Assembly: GCA_030490835.1 (NCBI GenBank)
Contig: CM059975.1
Coordinates: forward strand, 37,480,133 to 37,544,132
Length of the DNA stretch: 64,000 nt
Direction of reading: 5' to 3'
Source: Annona cherimola
Taxonomy: Eukaryota; Streptophyta; Magnoliopsida; Magnoliales; Annonaceae
The stretch's first letter is position 1. Each line of letters begins with the position of its first letter. This document shows, in pieces, positions 48,683-60,242 of this stretch. A model generated the notes under the pieces. It saw only the letters and a list, made by a program, of their open reading frames with translations. It was not told the DNA's origin and made no database searches. Made by a program: the position numbers and the translations under genes.

Positions 48683-50212
48683 TAGGGGTACAACTAGAGC
48701 TCATGAAACTCGAATTCACTTTAATCCTAATCCTAACTCTAACCCTATTTATGAATCTAAACTCTAATCCTATTTTTGAAATTCGTGATTGGGATGAGTT
48801 TTCGGCTAAAATTTGAATTGAAATTATTCTATATATTTGTTATCCATTTTATATTTATTTAACTTTAAATTTATCATTAAAATAATAAAAAATGATAATT
48901 TTCTATTTTTAAGTAAAAATTCAAGAGTGCTTAAGAATGTAAAGAAGAAAATCTCTTTTAAATATTCTCTTTAAATTAAGTAGATTAATAGTCGTTTCTC
49001 AAAAAAAGAGTAGTTTAATAACCTGTTTTAGAAAATGAAAAGGTATATTACTTTCCTATTATGCAATTTAATATTAATATCATAATCATATACATAAACA
49101 TTAATATCTAATTATAAAAAAATTTATTTTTAAAAAATTCAACAATCATAGTATTAAGTCAAATAAGATTATAATGAATTTATTTCAAGTAGAATAAACA
49201 TCTAATAACTAATATCATATTGAAATAATTAAATGATAAAACATCCTACATAAGCAGTTAAGGGTGTGTTTGGCAATGAGGAAAAAATGTCAATTTAAAA
49301 CTTTTCAATCTAAAACTTTTCGCTCTTTATAATTATCATATTTTTTAATCCTTTTTTCACATTTTTCCATACAACTACTTTACTTTTCAATCATTTCTAC
49401 ACAACTACTCATACAATTAACCTATCTATTTTAACTTTATCATCTTTACTCATCATTATTACCCCTATCATATCACATCATTTGACAACTTTTACTCTCC
49501 AAAATATTTCATCAAAAGTTACAACACTAAGGGTGTGTTTGGGAATGAATAAAACTTTTGATGAAAAGTTTCGGAGAGTAAAAGTTGTCAAATGATGTGA
49601 TATGATAGGGGTAATGATGAAGAGTAAAGATGATAAAGTTAAAATAGATAGGTTAATTGTATGGGAGTTGTGTAGAAATGATTGAAAAGTAGGGTAGTTG
49701 TATGGGAAAATGTGAAAAAATGATTAAAAAATATGATAATTATATAGAGTGAAAAGTTTTAGATTGAAAAGTTTTAAGTTGACATTTTTTCCTCGTTGTC
49801 AAACACGCCCTAAATAAAATATCTCAAGTCCTAAAAATAGTTTTCATTTTTTTTAACTTGAAATTACTACTAAACCAAACTCTTTTTTCCTAAAAGAAAA
49901 TATATGATATATTATGTTATGTTTTATAATTGAACTTAACGAGGAATAATGCATATATATGGTATAAAATAAATGTAATATACATGAAGAGAATGAGACT
50001 GGATTTATATGGAGTATAAAATAAATATAAAAATATGTTATATATAATTTTGTTTGGGTCAGCTTAACTCGGGACCAAATTCTTTTCAATTTAGGTTTGG
50101 ATTGAACTCGAAAAACCGGACTCGGATTCAACAGTGGACATTTTTAACACTACTTTGAATGGTTCAGTAGGCCAGGTTCGGGTTGAGGCCGGCCTAGTTT
50201 GCACCCCTAGTT
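48683..50212. mobile_element. hAT-like element, copy-2 version, carrying MITE hairpin
   Basis: Starts TAGGGGTACAACTAG and ends TAGTTTGCACCCCTA. Equivalent to 44092-45060 plus the insertion at 49262-49811. Confidence 0.7.
49262..49811. mobile_element. Two Tourist-like MITEs in inverted orientation forming a hairpin
   Basis: The right copy starts GGGTGTGTTTGGGAATG (about 49549) and ends CAAACACGCCC with TAA on both sides. The left copy starts GGGTGTGTTTGGCAATG (49262) and stops at TTCATCAAAA without its other terminus. They are separated by GTTACAACACTAA, which is the host sequence also present at the empty site in copy 1 (about 44687). The arms of ~260 bp look almost perfectly complementary. 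Confidence 0.8.
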
Positions 50213-50599
50213 TGTTCTTATTCCAAGGATTCCGCTAGTCTTAGCCTAACCTAATCTGGTACAGCCATCAAAGAAATTTCTATTTTTCAAGAATTATGAT
50301 TGATGAAACTCCCTCAGATAATTGAGTCCGTGGTGGTAATTAAATTCATTTATGATTATCTTAATGACAAAGGTTGTGAGAAAATTTTCAAGATTGCATA
50401 TTTACGATGATGTAAAGAAAAGAGATGACAGGTTGGTTTAATTAGAATATTCACATAACGTTAGCAATAAATATACACAAATATATAATGGTGAAATAAT
50501 TAATGAATTAAAGAAAATAGATAGAAGCACATTAAATAAATTATGGTATCATTTCATTGTCATGAAATAATTTCCAATGATATACAGAGGATAATTACT

Positions 50600-50875
50600 A
50601 ATCCATAAAACTTTTCGAACTAAAAATTTTCAATCTAAAACTTTTCATTCTCAACAAATATCCTATTATTTAATTATTTATTCACTTCTTTCTGTACATC
50701 TATTATACTTTTAAACATTTCTATATAATTACTAACACATATAACTTATCTGTTTTAACTTTGTTCTCTTTATTCATTATCATTACCTATATCATATCAC
50801 ATCATTTTCTCACATTTTAAAAATTTTTACGCTAACAATTTTGCATCAAAAGTTTTACCACTTCCTAAACATACT
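50600..50875. mobile_element. Tourist-like MITE, copy-2 version
   Basis: Counterpart of 45440-45735, with CTTCCTAAACATAC at the right end. Confidence 0.65.
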
Positions 50876-51710
50876 CATAATTTATTAATAAAATAGGTGT
50901 AGAAGTATGAAAAAGTAAAGTAGGGGGCCGATCATAACTCGGTCTATGGACAACAAACGGCTTGTATGAGAATCCGTTCCCATAGCTATAAGTGGAAATT
51001 AATTTAATTCATGTATTTCTCGGTTGTATTTTAAAGATCCAATCATATATTATATTTAAAATAAAATTTTAACCGTTTAGGGTGAAATTCATGCATATCA
51101 GATCATTTTTGTTAATAAACTATAATCCAGGTATTATAAAACTATATATGTTTATAAACTAAAAGTAATTTTCATAGCGCAATATATATAATTTGAAACC
51201 TCATGTAATACGTATTTTAATTTTTAACCAGACGAGTCCGCCAACTGAGTGGGTCAAGGGAGTCCGACATCACCTTTTTAATGATGTAAAAGTTTATGGG
51301 CTTGATATGCAATATAAGATGAAAAAATATGTGGCACTGTAAGCAATTCCAATTGAAACTATAAAAAAATCGGATTGAGTTAAAATAACCTTTTATATGT
51401 TGATAAAAAATCATTAAATATCATTTTATGTGATAAATATATAATTTTTATAATTTCTACTTGTCGAAGATCTCATTGATATCTTATTTATGTGAGTATT
51501 ACTTGCAATAGTTCAAATTATATTTAAAATATAATATACTACTTGGATTTTCGAAACAAAAAAAAATGAAGTAAGTGAATTAGTTTTAAAAGTGTAACTC
51601 AGGTCCATGAAACTTAGGTTCATTTTAACCCTAACTCTCATGTCTATGAAACTTAAGTTCATTTCAATCCTAACTTTAACTCTATTTATAAAGAGAAATG
51701 ACCCTGTTAG

Positions 51711-52064
51711 CCCTGACTAAGCAAACTTAACTCACCTCAAAAAATCCATTCACAACAACTGTTTTTTGTTTTTGTCTTCATACACTTGTTTATCTAAATA
51801 TATTTAACATATAAACGAAAATTTACCATTTTTGTATATAAACATGTTTATATATTTTTTTGATATTTTTAAAAATAAGGGTATTTTAAATACATAAAAA
51901 TCTCAAAAAAAATATATAAATATATCTAAAAATGGTAAAATTTAGTTTATATGTTAAATACACTTAAATAAAGAAGTATACGAAGAAAACGACAAAAAAA
52001 GTTATTGTAAATGGGTATTTTGAGGTAGATTAAGCGGAACATTTGCTTATCCCTGGCTAACAGG
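51711..52064. mobile_element. Snap-back element, core type II, complete
   Basis: The left end CCTGTTAGCCCTGACTAAGC pairs with the right end GGGATAAGC/GGCTAACAGG. The core TTTAACATATAAACGAAAATTTACC is inverted at about 51930-51960. Confidence 0.78.
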
Positions 52065-52197
52065 ATCACTTTCGATTTGCAAAACCTAAACTCTAACACT
52101 TTTTTTGAAAATTGAGTTTGGATTGGATTCCAAGTTAAAATTTACGTTAATGAATTTACGTTTTATTTAAAAATAATAAGTTTAGAATTTCATAAGA

Positions 52198-52203
<6 letters not shown>

Positions 52204-52237
<34 letters not shown>
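52204..52237. repeat. (TAA)n microsatellite
   Basis: About 11 units of AAT. Copy 1 of the duplication has only about three units at 46808-46820, so it expanded after duplication. Confidence 0.9.
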
Positions 52238-53009
52238 CATATAGCAACATAAAATATATAGTCAAACTACAAATTCTAAAAATATATAGTCAAAGTACAT
52301 ATTTTTAAAAAATAGCAATATAAAGAATATTTTTAGAAAAATTTAACATCCAAACTAGATAGGGAAGAAAATTAATAAATGTAAAAAAAGATAAAAATAA
52401 AAGATAAATATAAATGAAATGTACCTTATTTAAAATATAATCACAATATGCCAAATGTGTATCTAAATATAAATATAAATAACATAAAATACGCAAAATA
52501 TAAAAAGTATTATTTCAATACTATTATATATTATATTTATAATAAATATAAAATAGTAAGTCGGGTTCTGAAAACCCTGTTATATTTACAAATGAGGTTT
52601 CTCAAATTCGGGATTCTTCGTGCTTGGGTTGTGAAAAAGCAAATTCTTGCACGATTTAAAATCGAGTTTAATGGGCCAAATTCGTGCTTAGTACAGCCCA
52701 AGTTGCACCCTAATTATGGATCCAACCGAACTCAGTCTGCCCGAATTCTATTGTTACGTCTGCAACTAATGGCAAATGGCTTGTATGAGAGCCCGTTATG
52801 ACTATTGTCGACAGTTGTATTTCAAAGATCCAACCATGAATTATATTTTAAATAATAACTTAAAATGAATATCATATATATCAAATAGCTTATCTTAATA
52901 AACTATAATCTAGGTATTTTAAAGGTTTACGTTTTTAGATTATAAGTAATATTCATAGCATAATTTATATAATTTGAAATCATCATGTATAAAAATATGT
53001 ACATATATT

Positions 53010-53560
53010 AAAAATTATAAAATTTAGAGTTCTGTGGGGTGTTGAAAATGGTTGATACACTTTAAAAATTATTTATTTTTTACAAAATACATATAAATAT
53101 ATTAAAAATTATAAATTGTAGTAAATGATTCAATAAGTTATTATGGAAAATGTTAAAATTTTAAGGGTATACATGTTGTCTCAGGTTAAAAGTGTATTTT
53201 TATGTATTTATCTTTTACATGAAAATATTGTCTCAAATACATTTAATTTATTTACCAAAATTTAGATATATACATGTTTATTTTAAAATAATAATTTTTG
53301 GGTTGTTTAGGCAATTTTTTACCAAAAATGTTGTCTTTAAAATAAAAATCATATTTAAAAATTATAAATATTGGTATACATTTACTATTAATACAAAACT
53401 TCTAAAAAAATTAATAAATAATATATTTAAAATTTTTATTTAATATAGTATGTATGGTATGAATATATTATTTTAGATACTTTAAATATTAAATATATAA
53501 TAGATTCGGAAACATGATTCGGCAATCTCGGTTCAACGGGGAGCAGCAAGACAGGTAGCT
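53010..53560. repeat. Dispersed repeat, partner of 23966-24600
   Basis: Collinear with 23966-24600 down to CATGATTCGGCAATC. It continues into the 87-bp array. Confidence 0.75.
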
Positions 53561-53906
53561 GAAATGATATCCAGAGAAGTCTGGGTAAATGTAAAGAGGG
53601 GAGAGCATATGCCGCTGCTGCACTGCTAAAATTATAATAGGTAGCCAAAAATAATATCTGAAAAAGTCTGGGTAAATGTAAAGAGGGGAGAGCATATGCT
53701 ATTGCTGCACTGCTAAAATTATAACAGGTAGCCAAAAATAATATCTGAAGAAGTCTGTGCAAGTGTAAAGCGAGAGTGCAGAGGCTGCTGCCGCAGTGCT
53801 AAAATAAAATCTTTCTGGTGACTTGGTGAGCAGCAAGCAAGCGTAGCTAAAAATGATATCTGAGCATCTGTGCAAATGTAAAGAGGGAAAAGCATAGGTT
53901 ACTGCT
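53551..53906. repeat. 87-bp tandem array, four units
   Basis: The landmark (GTA/GCA)A(A/G)TGTAAAG occurs at 53585, 53672, 53759 and 53872 (periods 87, 87, 113). Units contain GTAGC(T/C)(G/A)AAA and GCTGCACTGCTAAAATTATAA. The minus-strand frames here (53436-53762, 53489-53695, 53699-53935) repeat LHLPRLF and SLYIYPDFF and are products of the array, not genes. Confidence 0.88.
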
Positions 53907-54357
53907 GGAGCGCAATTCAGTGCACCCGGGTGCATTCAGCCTCAACGCACCCGGGTGCACTGCATCTAATTTTTTTTATTTTTTTTTGAAAATTTTTATA
54001 TACAATGGTTAATCTAGGTTTATTTAACATATGTATCAATTTTTACTATTTTTGGAGACTTTTAGATATTTTTTTTTAGATTTTTAAAAATCAGTGACAT
54101 TTTCGGTAATTTAAAATTACGAAAAATGACACTGATTTTTAAAAATCTAAAAAAAATATCGAAAATGCCACTGATTTTTAAAAATTTAAAAAAAATATCT
54201 AAAAATCTCCAAAAATAGTAAAAATTGATACATATGTTAAATAAACCTATATTAACAGCTTCATGAAAAAATTTTCAAAAAAAAATAAAAAAAAATAGGT
54301 GCGGTGCACCCGGGTGCGTTGAGGCTGAATGCACCCGGGTGCACTGAATTTCGCTCC
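53907..54357. mobile_element. Intact snap-back element, core type I, 10-bp TSD
   Basis: 451 bp, flanked by GGTTACTGCT on both sides (53897-53906 and 54358-54367). It begins GGAGCGCAATTCAGTGCACC and ends with the inverse (one difference). Each end carries two copies of the palindrome TGCACCCGGGTGCA-type motif, separated by TTCAGCCTCAA. The internal halves are inverse copies with an extra duplicated CACTGATTTTTAAAAAT segment near the centre. No coding capacity. The 9-10-bp TSD suggests Mutator-like mobilisation (inference). Confidence 0.92.
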
Positions 54358-54407
54358 GGTTACTGCTACACGCACTGCTGTATAATTACAATGAGATGCC
54401 CAGCAAC

Positions 54408-55815
54408 TAGGGGTGCAACTTGGTACCGGGTCGGTCCGAACCCGCCCGACCCGACCCGATATCAAAACCAAAAATGGGTTTTATTTTTAAGATTTTTTTC
54501 AAAATAGACCCGGTTTCAACCCGACCCGTAGAAACCCGAAACCAAAACCGGGTTCGCACCAACCCGGTACCAAAACCCGACCCGGTCCGAACCCGATGTA
54601 GTTTATATAATTTTTTCATCAATTATACATGCTTTTTTGTAATATTAGTATATATATATACATGTTTTAGGCATTACTAACTCTAATTCAGACAAATCAC
54701 TTCTTTCTTCATTATCAAAGCATACTTGAGGTAACTTAATTTCTAGGATGATTTTTTATAATTATTATCTTCTTATTATTAACAGTTGCATGTATTTTTT
54801 CGTCTCGGTTGATGCATATTATTTTCAAATATGTAAATCGAGGAGGAAGAACTTGACATTAGAAATGTAGATGAAAATCAAGGGAGAAATTACTTGGAAG
54901 TCTTCGAATAGTTTTTTAGTTTTTTTGGAAACTTTGGAGACATGAACTCATTTGAAATTTGAATTTGTTTAAAAGTAGATATAAACTTATTTAAACTTGA
55001 GATTTGTTTATATTGTCATTTTAAATTTGGATTGCACTTAAATTAGATTGGAATGTTGGACCATTATGCTTAATGTATTTAGATTTAGTTACTTTGAATA
55101 ACTGTTATGTGGATTATATTTTAATTTGAGTCGACATGATAAATCTATTTCATATTATGCTTTCTATTAGTACGAGAAATCTGTTAATTTGAATTTCAGA
55201 TTGTAGTATAAATTTGATTCATATTTTAAGTTTATTGGTATGACAAGTGGTCAATTTTTACTTTAGCAATTTGTATGATAAATATTCGGTTTGAATTCAA
55301 TTTCAGCAATTTGTACGATAATGTTTAGTTTCAACTACAAAGTTGGTATGATATGTTCATTTTCTATTTGGTATACTTGAGTCATTTCCATTAGCTATTA
55401 AATGGAAATGACTAACTAGTCATAAAACTAACTAATTTGTCATTTATTTGTGTCTATAGGGTGTTGAAAAATTGCTTGCAGAGTTCATTCAAAGAATATT
55501 GCAGAATTTAGCATGATGTTGTAGAATTCTTTGAAAGTATCTTGTAGAATTCAGCGTGAGGCTTGACTTCATAAACACATGTGTGTATATTTCAATAATT
55601 TTCTTTTAGATTACAACTGAATTTGGAAAAAAATAATTTATTGGTAACCCGAATTCAAACCCGAAACCAAACCAAAACCAATGCGAACCCGACCCGAACC
55701 CGGTCCGAACCCGAATTGCATTCTTAGGGTTTGGGTTTGGGTTTACTCCAACCCGGTTGGCTTAGGGTTTGGGTTCACTCAAACCCGGTATAACCCGACC
55801 CGAGTTGCACCCCTA
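54408..55815. mobile_element. hAT-like non-autonomous element, perfect 8-bp TSD
   Basis: 1408 bp, flanked by CCAGCAAC (54400-54407 and 55816-55823). The ends are TAGGGGTGCAACTTGG and CCGAGTTGCACCCCTA. Both subterminal regions are dense in ACCCGACCCG and GGGTTTGGGTT repeats. The middle (54620-55630) has no transposase; frames near 54247-54680 follow the repeat on both strands and are not genes. Confidence 0.93.
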
Positions 55816-55829
55816 CCAGCAACCCTTGA

Positions 55830-56660
55830 CGAAGTAAGTCATCCTCTCTGAGAGAGGCTTCCCCAATCTCCTCCACATCCAGCCCTCCTCTCTTCGCTGA
55901 CCGCTGATCCCGTTTTCTCTGGTGAGCTGAAGGTTTGTTTTCTAAATGTTGTAGGGAAAAGAAAGGGATATAGGTTTGTTTTCTAAAAGTTTCCGCTTTT
56001 GTAGATTCTTCTTCTTCAAGTTGTTGTTCTCAGCAGCCATCGAGTTCTAATCGAGCCCATCAAACCCAAATCGAGAACCTCCTCTTCAAAAGCAAATACC
56101 CAACCAGGCCAGCGCTACCACAACAAATCACCGGCGCCTCTTCCAGGTGACTTTTCTTTCCTAGGCTTTTTTAGAGGGTTTGTAGCCAGTGCAAGTAAGC
56201 TAGAGTTGTAGTGCCGTGGATTCGGATTCGTTAGAAGTGGAGTGTTATCTTCCTTTTCCTTTTTTTTTTTTTAAATTTTTTATTTGCTCCTATGTTTCTG
56301 TTTTGACTAATAAAATGTTAAGAAAAAAGAAGGATCCCTGTGATGGTATATAAATAAAGAAGTCAATGTTGTGTTCTACATTGCAGGAGGTGCTTCTAGC
56401 CATTACTAGAGTTGGGTTTTCGGGCGCAGTGAGTTGTGGTGAGTGTTCTCATTCTTGCACCAAGGTTTGTTTTCTTTGTTTTTCCTTGCCTTGCCTGCTC
56501 TAATGGGCAACGTTCAACGATTGGGCTTTCTAGGCAAAGCTTGGGAATGAGCATGACAAACAATCAGACAAGTTTAGGCTCTTCAGAGACCAACAAGCCT
56601 ATTGAACATGATCAAGCAATGCCAAAACGGCAGCTGCCTTTTTTGGATTTGCTATAGGTG
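55830..56660 (+). other. Candidate 5' exons of a spliced transcription unit
   Basis: The base composition rises in GC and has CT-rich leader sequence (55840-55920) ending at donor TCTCTG/GTGAGC. Further candidate exons are 56034-56146 (acceptor TTCTCAG, donor CTTCCAG/GTGACT), 56397-56464 (acceptor ATTGCAG, donor CCAAG/GTTTG) and about 56535-56657 (acceptor TTTCTAG). The last holds a 37-codon frame starting MSMTNNQTSLGSS and ending in TAG. No known protein is recognised. It could be a 5' UTR with an upstream ORF, or a non-coding transcript. RNA evidence is needed. Confidence 0.35.
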
Positions 56661-57043
56661 GTAGCCGACTCTTTTAGGCCCTGATATAATGAGTCCCTCT
56701 AGATCGTATCCAAAATGCGTTTGGTGGAGTATTGTTGATTGATTCTCCTCCCCCAAAATCCGAGTGACGAAAGAACTTTTATGTATGATAGCTGGTTTGA
56801 GTGAAAATTGCATCTTGCAGTTATTTGCAAGTGTTGTGGGGTAAGGTCCTCTTTTGTTTCGCCTTCTATTTTTATTTGAATTTTTTTTATTTTTTAAAAT
56901 TTGAATATTTTTGTCAGTCTAGTGTAATTCTTTTTAGCAGTTTCTGCTCCTGAATTGAGCTGCTTGCAATAAAGTGGAAGTTGTGCAGTAGAATTGACTA
57001 TGTTCCTTCATGCTTGAAGTGATATTGATTTGGAAAACATCAG

Positions 57044-57208
57044 GGATGTATGCTTTCCCATGGTTTCAGACTCTGAGCTTCAGTACTTGCTTTCCATTGT
57101 CACCATTGTACATGTTGATCCTAGTCACACTGAATGCCCACAATGTTCAAAAGTTCTTCCTTTATGCTTTATTCACTCTCTTGAGTTTAGTGATGGAAGA
57201 ATTGCAAG
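57044..57208 (+). CDS. Candidate internal exon, unrecognised protein
   Basis: A 165-bp segment between acceptor AAACATCAG and donor TTGCAAG/GTATTAC, open throughout in one frame. The peptide begins DVCFPMVSDSELQYLLSI and has a CPxC-like pair in HTECPQCSKV, then CFIHSLEFSDGRIA. The length is a multiple of three, so it is phase-neutral. Codon content looks less AT-biased than its surroundings. It lies downstream of the leader-like exons on the same strand. The next exon could not be found, so the gene may have very long introns, or this may be a gene fragment. Confidence 0.4.
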
Positions 57209-57574
57209 GTATTACAGCGTATCATTTTGTATTATCTTTGCTTTTCAATTTTGGAATGTTATAAACCACAAGACTCAGAGGAGATGAAATTCTTATTGTT
57301 GAAAAAATGTTTTGGCCAAGTGGTTTTGAAGGATAGAAATTTATCTTACGGAAACATGCAAGGCGGTCTTTATAGAATGGTTATTCCAACCTACACTTGA
57401 GTGATTTCACTTTTAAACAAAAATGGGAATTGATTGTAAGTAAAATTTCCATTTCAGGAAGTTTTAAAATGGAGTCGTAAGTGGACGACTACATTGGATG
57501 GGTCTCTTAGCTTTGTATGATATTTTAACAAGGTTAATCCTCATGTTAGGATGATTTTAAGCTAAATCCCTCAT
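57209..57574. other. Intron-like stretch
   Basis: T-rich, no open frame; consistent with an intron following the candidate exon. Confidence 0.35.
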
Positions 57575-57577
57575 TTT

Positions 57578-57841
57578 AGGGTTCATTTGTTTACCATCAA
57601 AACTTTTCAATCTGCTCAAATTTCATGTTTTTTTAATTTTTTTTTTTCACTTTTTCTATACAACTAGTCAATTTTTCAATCATTTCTACATAACTACTCA
57701 TACATCTAACCTATCTATTTTAACTTTATTCTCTTTATTCTACATTACTACCCCTATCATATCACATTATTTTATGTTATTTCAAAAACTTTTATACCAA
57801 AAATTTTTCATCAAAAGTTTTATCACTTCTCAAACACACCT
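57578..57841. mobile_element. Tourist-like MITE
   Basis: It starts GGGTTCATTTGTTTAC and ends CTCAAACACACCT, with TTA before and after. The body CCTATCATATCACATTATTTTA matches 49262-49530. Confidence 0.8.
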
Positions 57842-58915
57842 TTAATGTGTAGCAACTAGCTTACATGGTGACGAAAGGTGAATAGCTAAGTGAATGAATG
57901 CATGGGGCTATGCTATCTAATTATTAGTGATAACTAGTGAATGATGATAAAATTATTATTCTCATGTTTATATAAACAAGAATGTTAGAATTTGGGGAAA
58001 CTCGACTGTTCAGTTTAATATATGAGCAGCGATATTAATTTAAAATATTTTTGCATATTTAATTCATGTAGATCATGATTTTATAATGATTGATTTAATT
58101 GTGAATGTCAAAATGCATGTGACTATTAGGATATGGATGCTAAAAATGCAGGTTGTAATGTGATTGAACTAAAAATAGCTAAGGGATTGTTTATAGCACT
58201 TTCAAGAAATTTATGCAAATTGTTTAACTTATTTTGAGATAGGCTTATGTAAATAATGAAGCGTGACTTTAAATTGACAAGTTGGAATATATTTTTAAAG
58301 GTTTCAGTTGTATTTTAGAAGATTACAAGTTATGTAGGATGATATAGATAATTTTCATTTTTTAAAATTTGATATGAAATATGGATTCTTATGAATTAAT
58401 ACTTGATGTGAGATTCTTTATGATTTATTAATGTGAATTATGAATTTCTGTGTGATAATGGAATGCACAAATTTGCTAATATCTGATTTCTTTTAGAACA
58501 ATTATGCTGATATGATAATGCGAAATGAGTAAAATAGTTTCTATTGGATCTGTAAATGTAAATTTTGTTGATATATTACTCAACGTAAAATTTAAATATA
58601 CATGAATGCTTAAGATATTCTGCCTAATCTAAGATATTTTCGTTAATAAAATTTTGAATACTTAGACACGGGATGATTTTATGGATTCTCAAGTGATGAA
58701 ATAGGTCTATAAGACCTAAATGACTGATAAATATAATGAACGTTTAAATTAGTTTGATATAAGGTGATAAATTTTGTTAAATATGGTTTTATCATATGAA
58801 AGACACATTGGTGTTGAAATATTCTAGGACTTGGAAATAGAGTGGAAAAGCAAATTCTTGGTGTAAATGATTGATTTAGCTATGTCATATAACTTATATT
58901 AAAGATGTAAGTGTT
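57842..58915. other. AT-rich stretch, no feature
   Basis: Nothing is supported here. Confidence 0.4.
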
Positions 58916-59660
58916 AATAACATTGAGTGGAACTATCATTTGGATGACCTAAATAGTCTTATGACTTATATTATTTTAACTAGACTTGGTTAATTCCTGA
59001 ATGTCAACTAGAAAGTAACATGAAATATTAGGAATTGCCTTTTTGAATTCCCATAAATGTGTAGTGAATTGCTTTAATGAAAGTACAGTCCATTGATTAG
59101 AAAAATAACAATGCAATTGTATGACTTCAGGCATACCCATTTCCATTACGATGAAGGTTATAGTTTTCACAAATTATAAATATACTGTTAAAGGTAATGC
59201 AATTGTACAACTTTAGGCGTAGAGAAGGAAAATAATAGTGGAATTGTATAACTTCAAGTACACCCATTTCCATTGCAACGAAGGCTGTTTATAACTAGAT
59301 TTCTGCAAGTTACATATATACTTTTGAAGGTAATGTGAATAATAAAAGTGATGCACTAACATGTAAAAATACAAAAGTAATGATAATAGAGTGCTAGTAA
59401 CAAGGACACATTAAGTTTGAACTAAACTAGTCGATTGATTGGTTTGTTTACAAGTTTTTCTTTGATAGCATTGAGTTGAACTATCATTTGGATGCCCAGG
59501 ATAGTCTTATGATGTATATTATCTCAATTACACTCGGTCGATTCATTAAATGCTAACTGGCAAGTAATGTTGAACATTAGACAATAATATTATCTTTTGA
59601 ATCCCCATAAATGTGACTAATAAATTGCTTTGATGAAGATGCAATTCATTGATTAAAATA
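58916..59660. repeat. Compound direct repeats, ~550-bp period
   Basis: Block A (CATTGAGT(G/T)GAACTATCATTTGGATG) occurs at about 58922 and 59469. Between them, block B (GGAATTGTATAACTTC and ACCCATTTCCATT) occurs twice, at about 59113 and 59250. No coding frame. Confidence 0.75.
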
Positions 59661-59885
59661 TCTTGTTAACATTAGTTTATATAAAACATAAATTTATGTC
59701 GTCTAGTGAGCATTTTTTTATGGAACAGGTAAAAATACTATGAAGTATATCAGTGCACAATATAGACAACATTTTCCACTTGGAGTTCACCTTTTTTCAG
59801 CAAACGTCGTTTTATATTCCTACGTCGTCGAAGGTCCAATTCCCATGATTTTGGGAATTTAAGGTTGAGTGTAAACGACTTTTGA

Positions 59886-60242
59886 TTGTTATTTAATCGC
59901 CTGCTAACTGAGGATGAAAGAGAAATTTTGCAAGAGGGCAATGTCATAGCCGATGTGATTGTAATAATTGACGACAAAAGTGAGTTTATTGAAAGTGCAC
60001 TTTCTCTTCTCAACGCACAACAATTATCATTGTATAGAAATTGGTGTTTGACCATCGGGCTTATCGTTTTAGCGTCTCTAAGGTTTTATTTAGAATTGGA
60101 ACATGAGTTGGATATTTGGTTTTTTCGGGTTGAAGCTTCCTTTCGATCAGGCTTAGTAATTACAAATATGCGTGTACGTTTACATTATTCTAATTATGAA
60201 TATTATTTGTTTTATTATGATCGTTTTTATTATTTGTTCTAA
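59886..60242 (+). pseudogene. 118-codon ORF in left arm of the inverted repeat, unrecognised
   Basis: It starts MLFNRLLTEDEREILQEG and contains YLELEHELDIWFFR. The upstream sequence stays open in the same frame for ~30 codons beyond one stop (basic run FLRRRRSNS). The right arm of the inverted repeat, read on the minus strand, encodes a diverged copy of the same peptide (FYLELEHELDIWFFR is retained) but with several stops. Retention of the peptide in both arms suggests it came from a protein-coding exon. The C-terminal 25 codons (Tyr/Phe-rich) look non-coding. Function unknown. Confidence 0.35.

Larger units (their letters stand above)
51588..52716. mobile_element. hAT-like element, copy-2 version
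   Basis: Starts AAAAGTGTAACTCAGG and ends CCCAAGTTGCACCCTA; counterpart of 46436-47290. Confidence 0.55.
47752..53165. repeat. Segmental tandem duplication, copy 2
   Basis: It is about 5.4 kb, collinear with 43172-47751. The extra length is mainly the MITE hairpin at 49262-49811 and the left half of the snap-back element at 51711-52064. Beyond 53165 it continues into sequence homologous to 24120-24600, so this is the original right border. Confidence 0.88.

Noticed and set aside
53436..53935. Minus-strand ORFs with repeated peptides
   Set aside because: They arise because the 87-bp unit is a multiple of three; no start context or domain.
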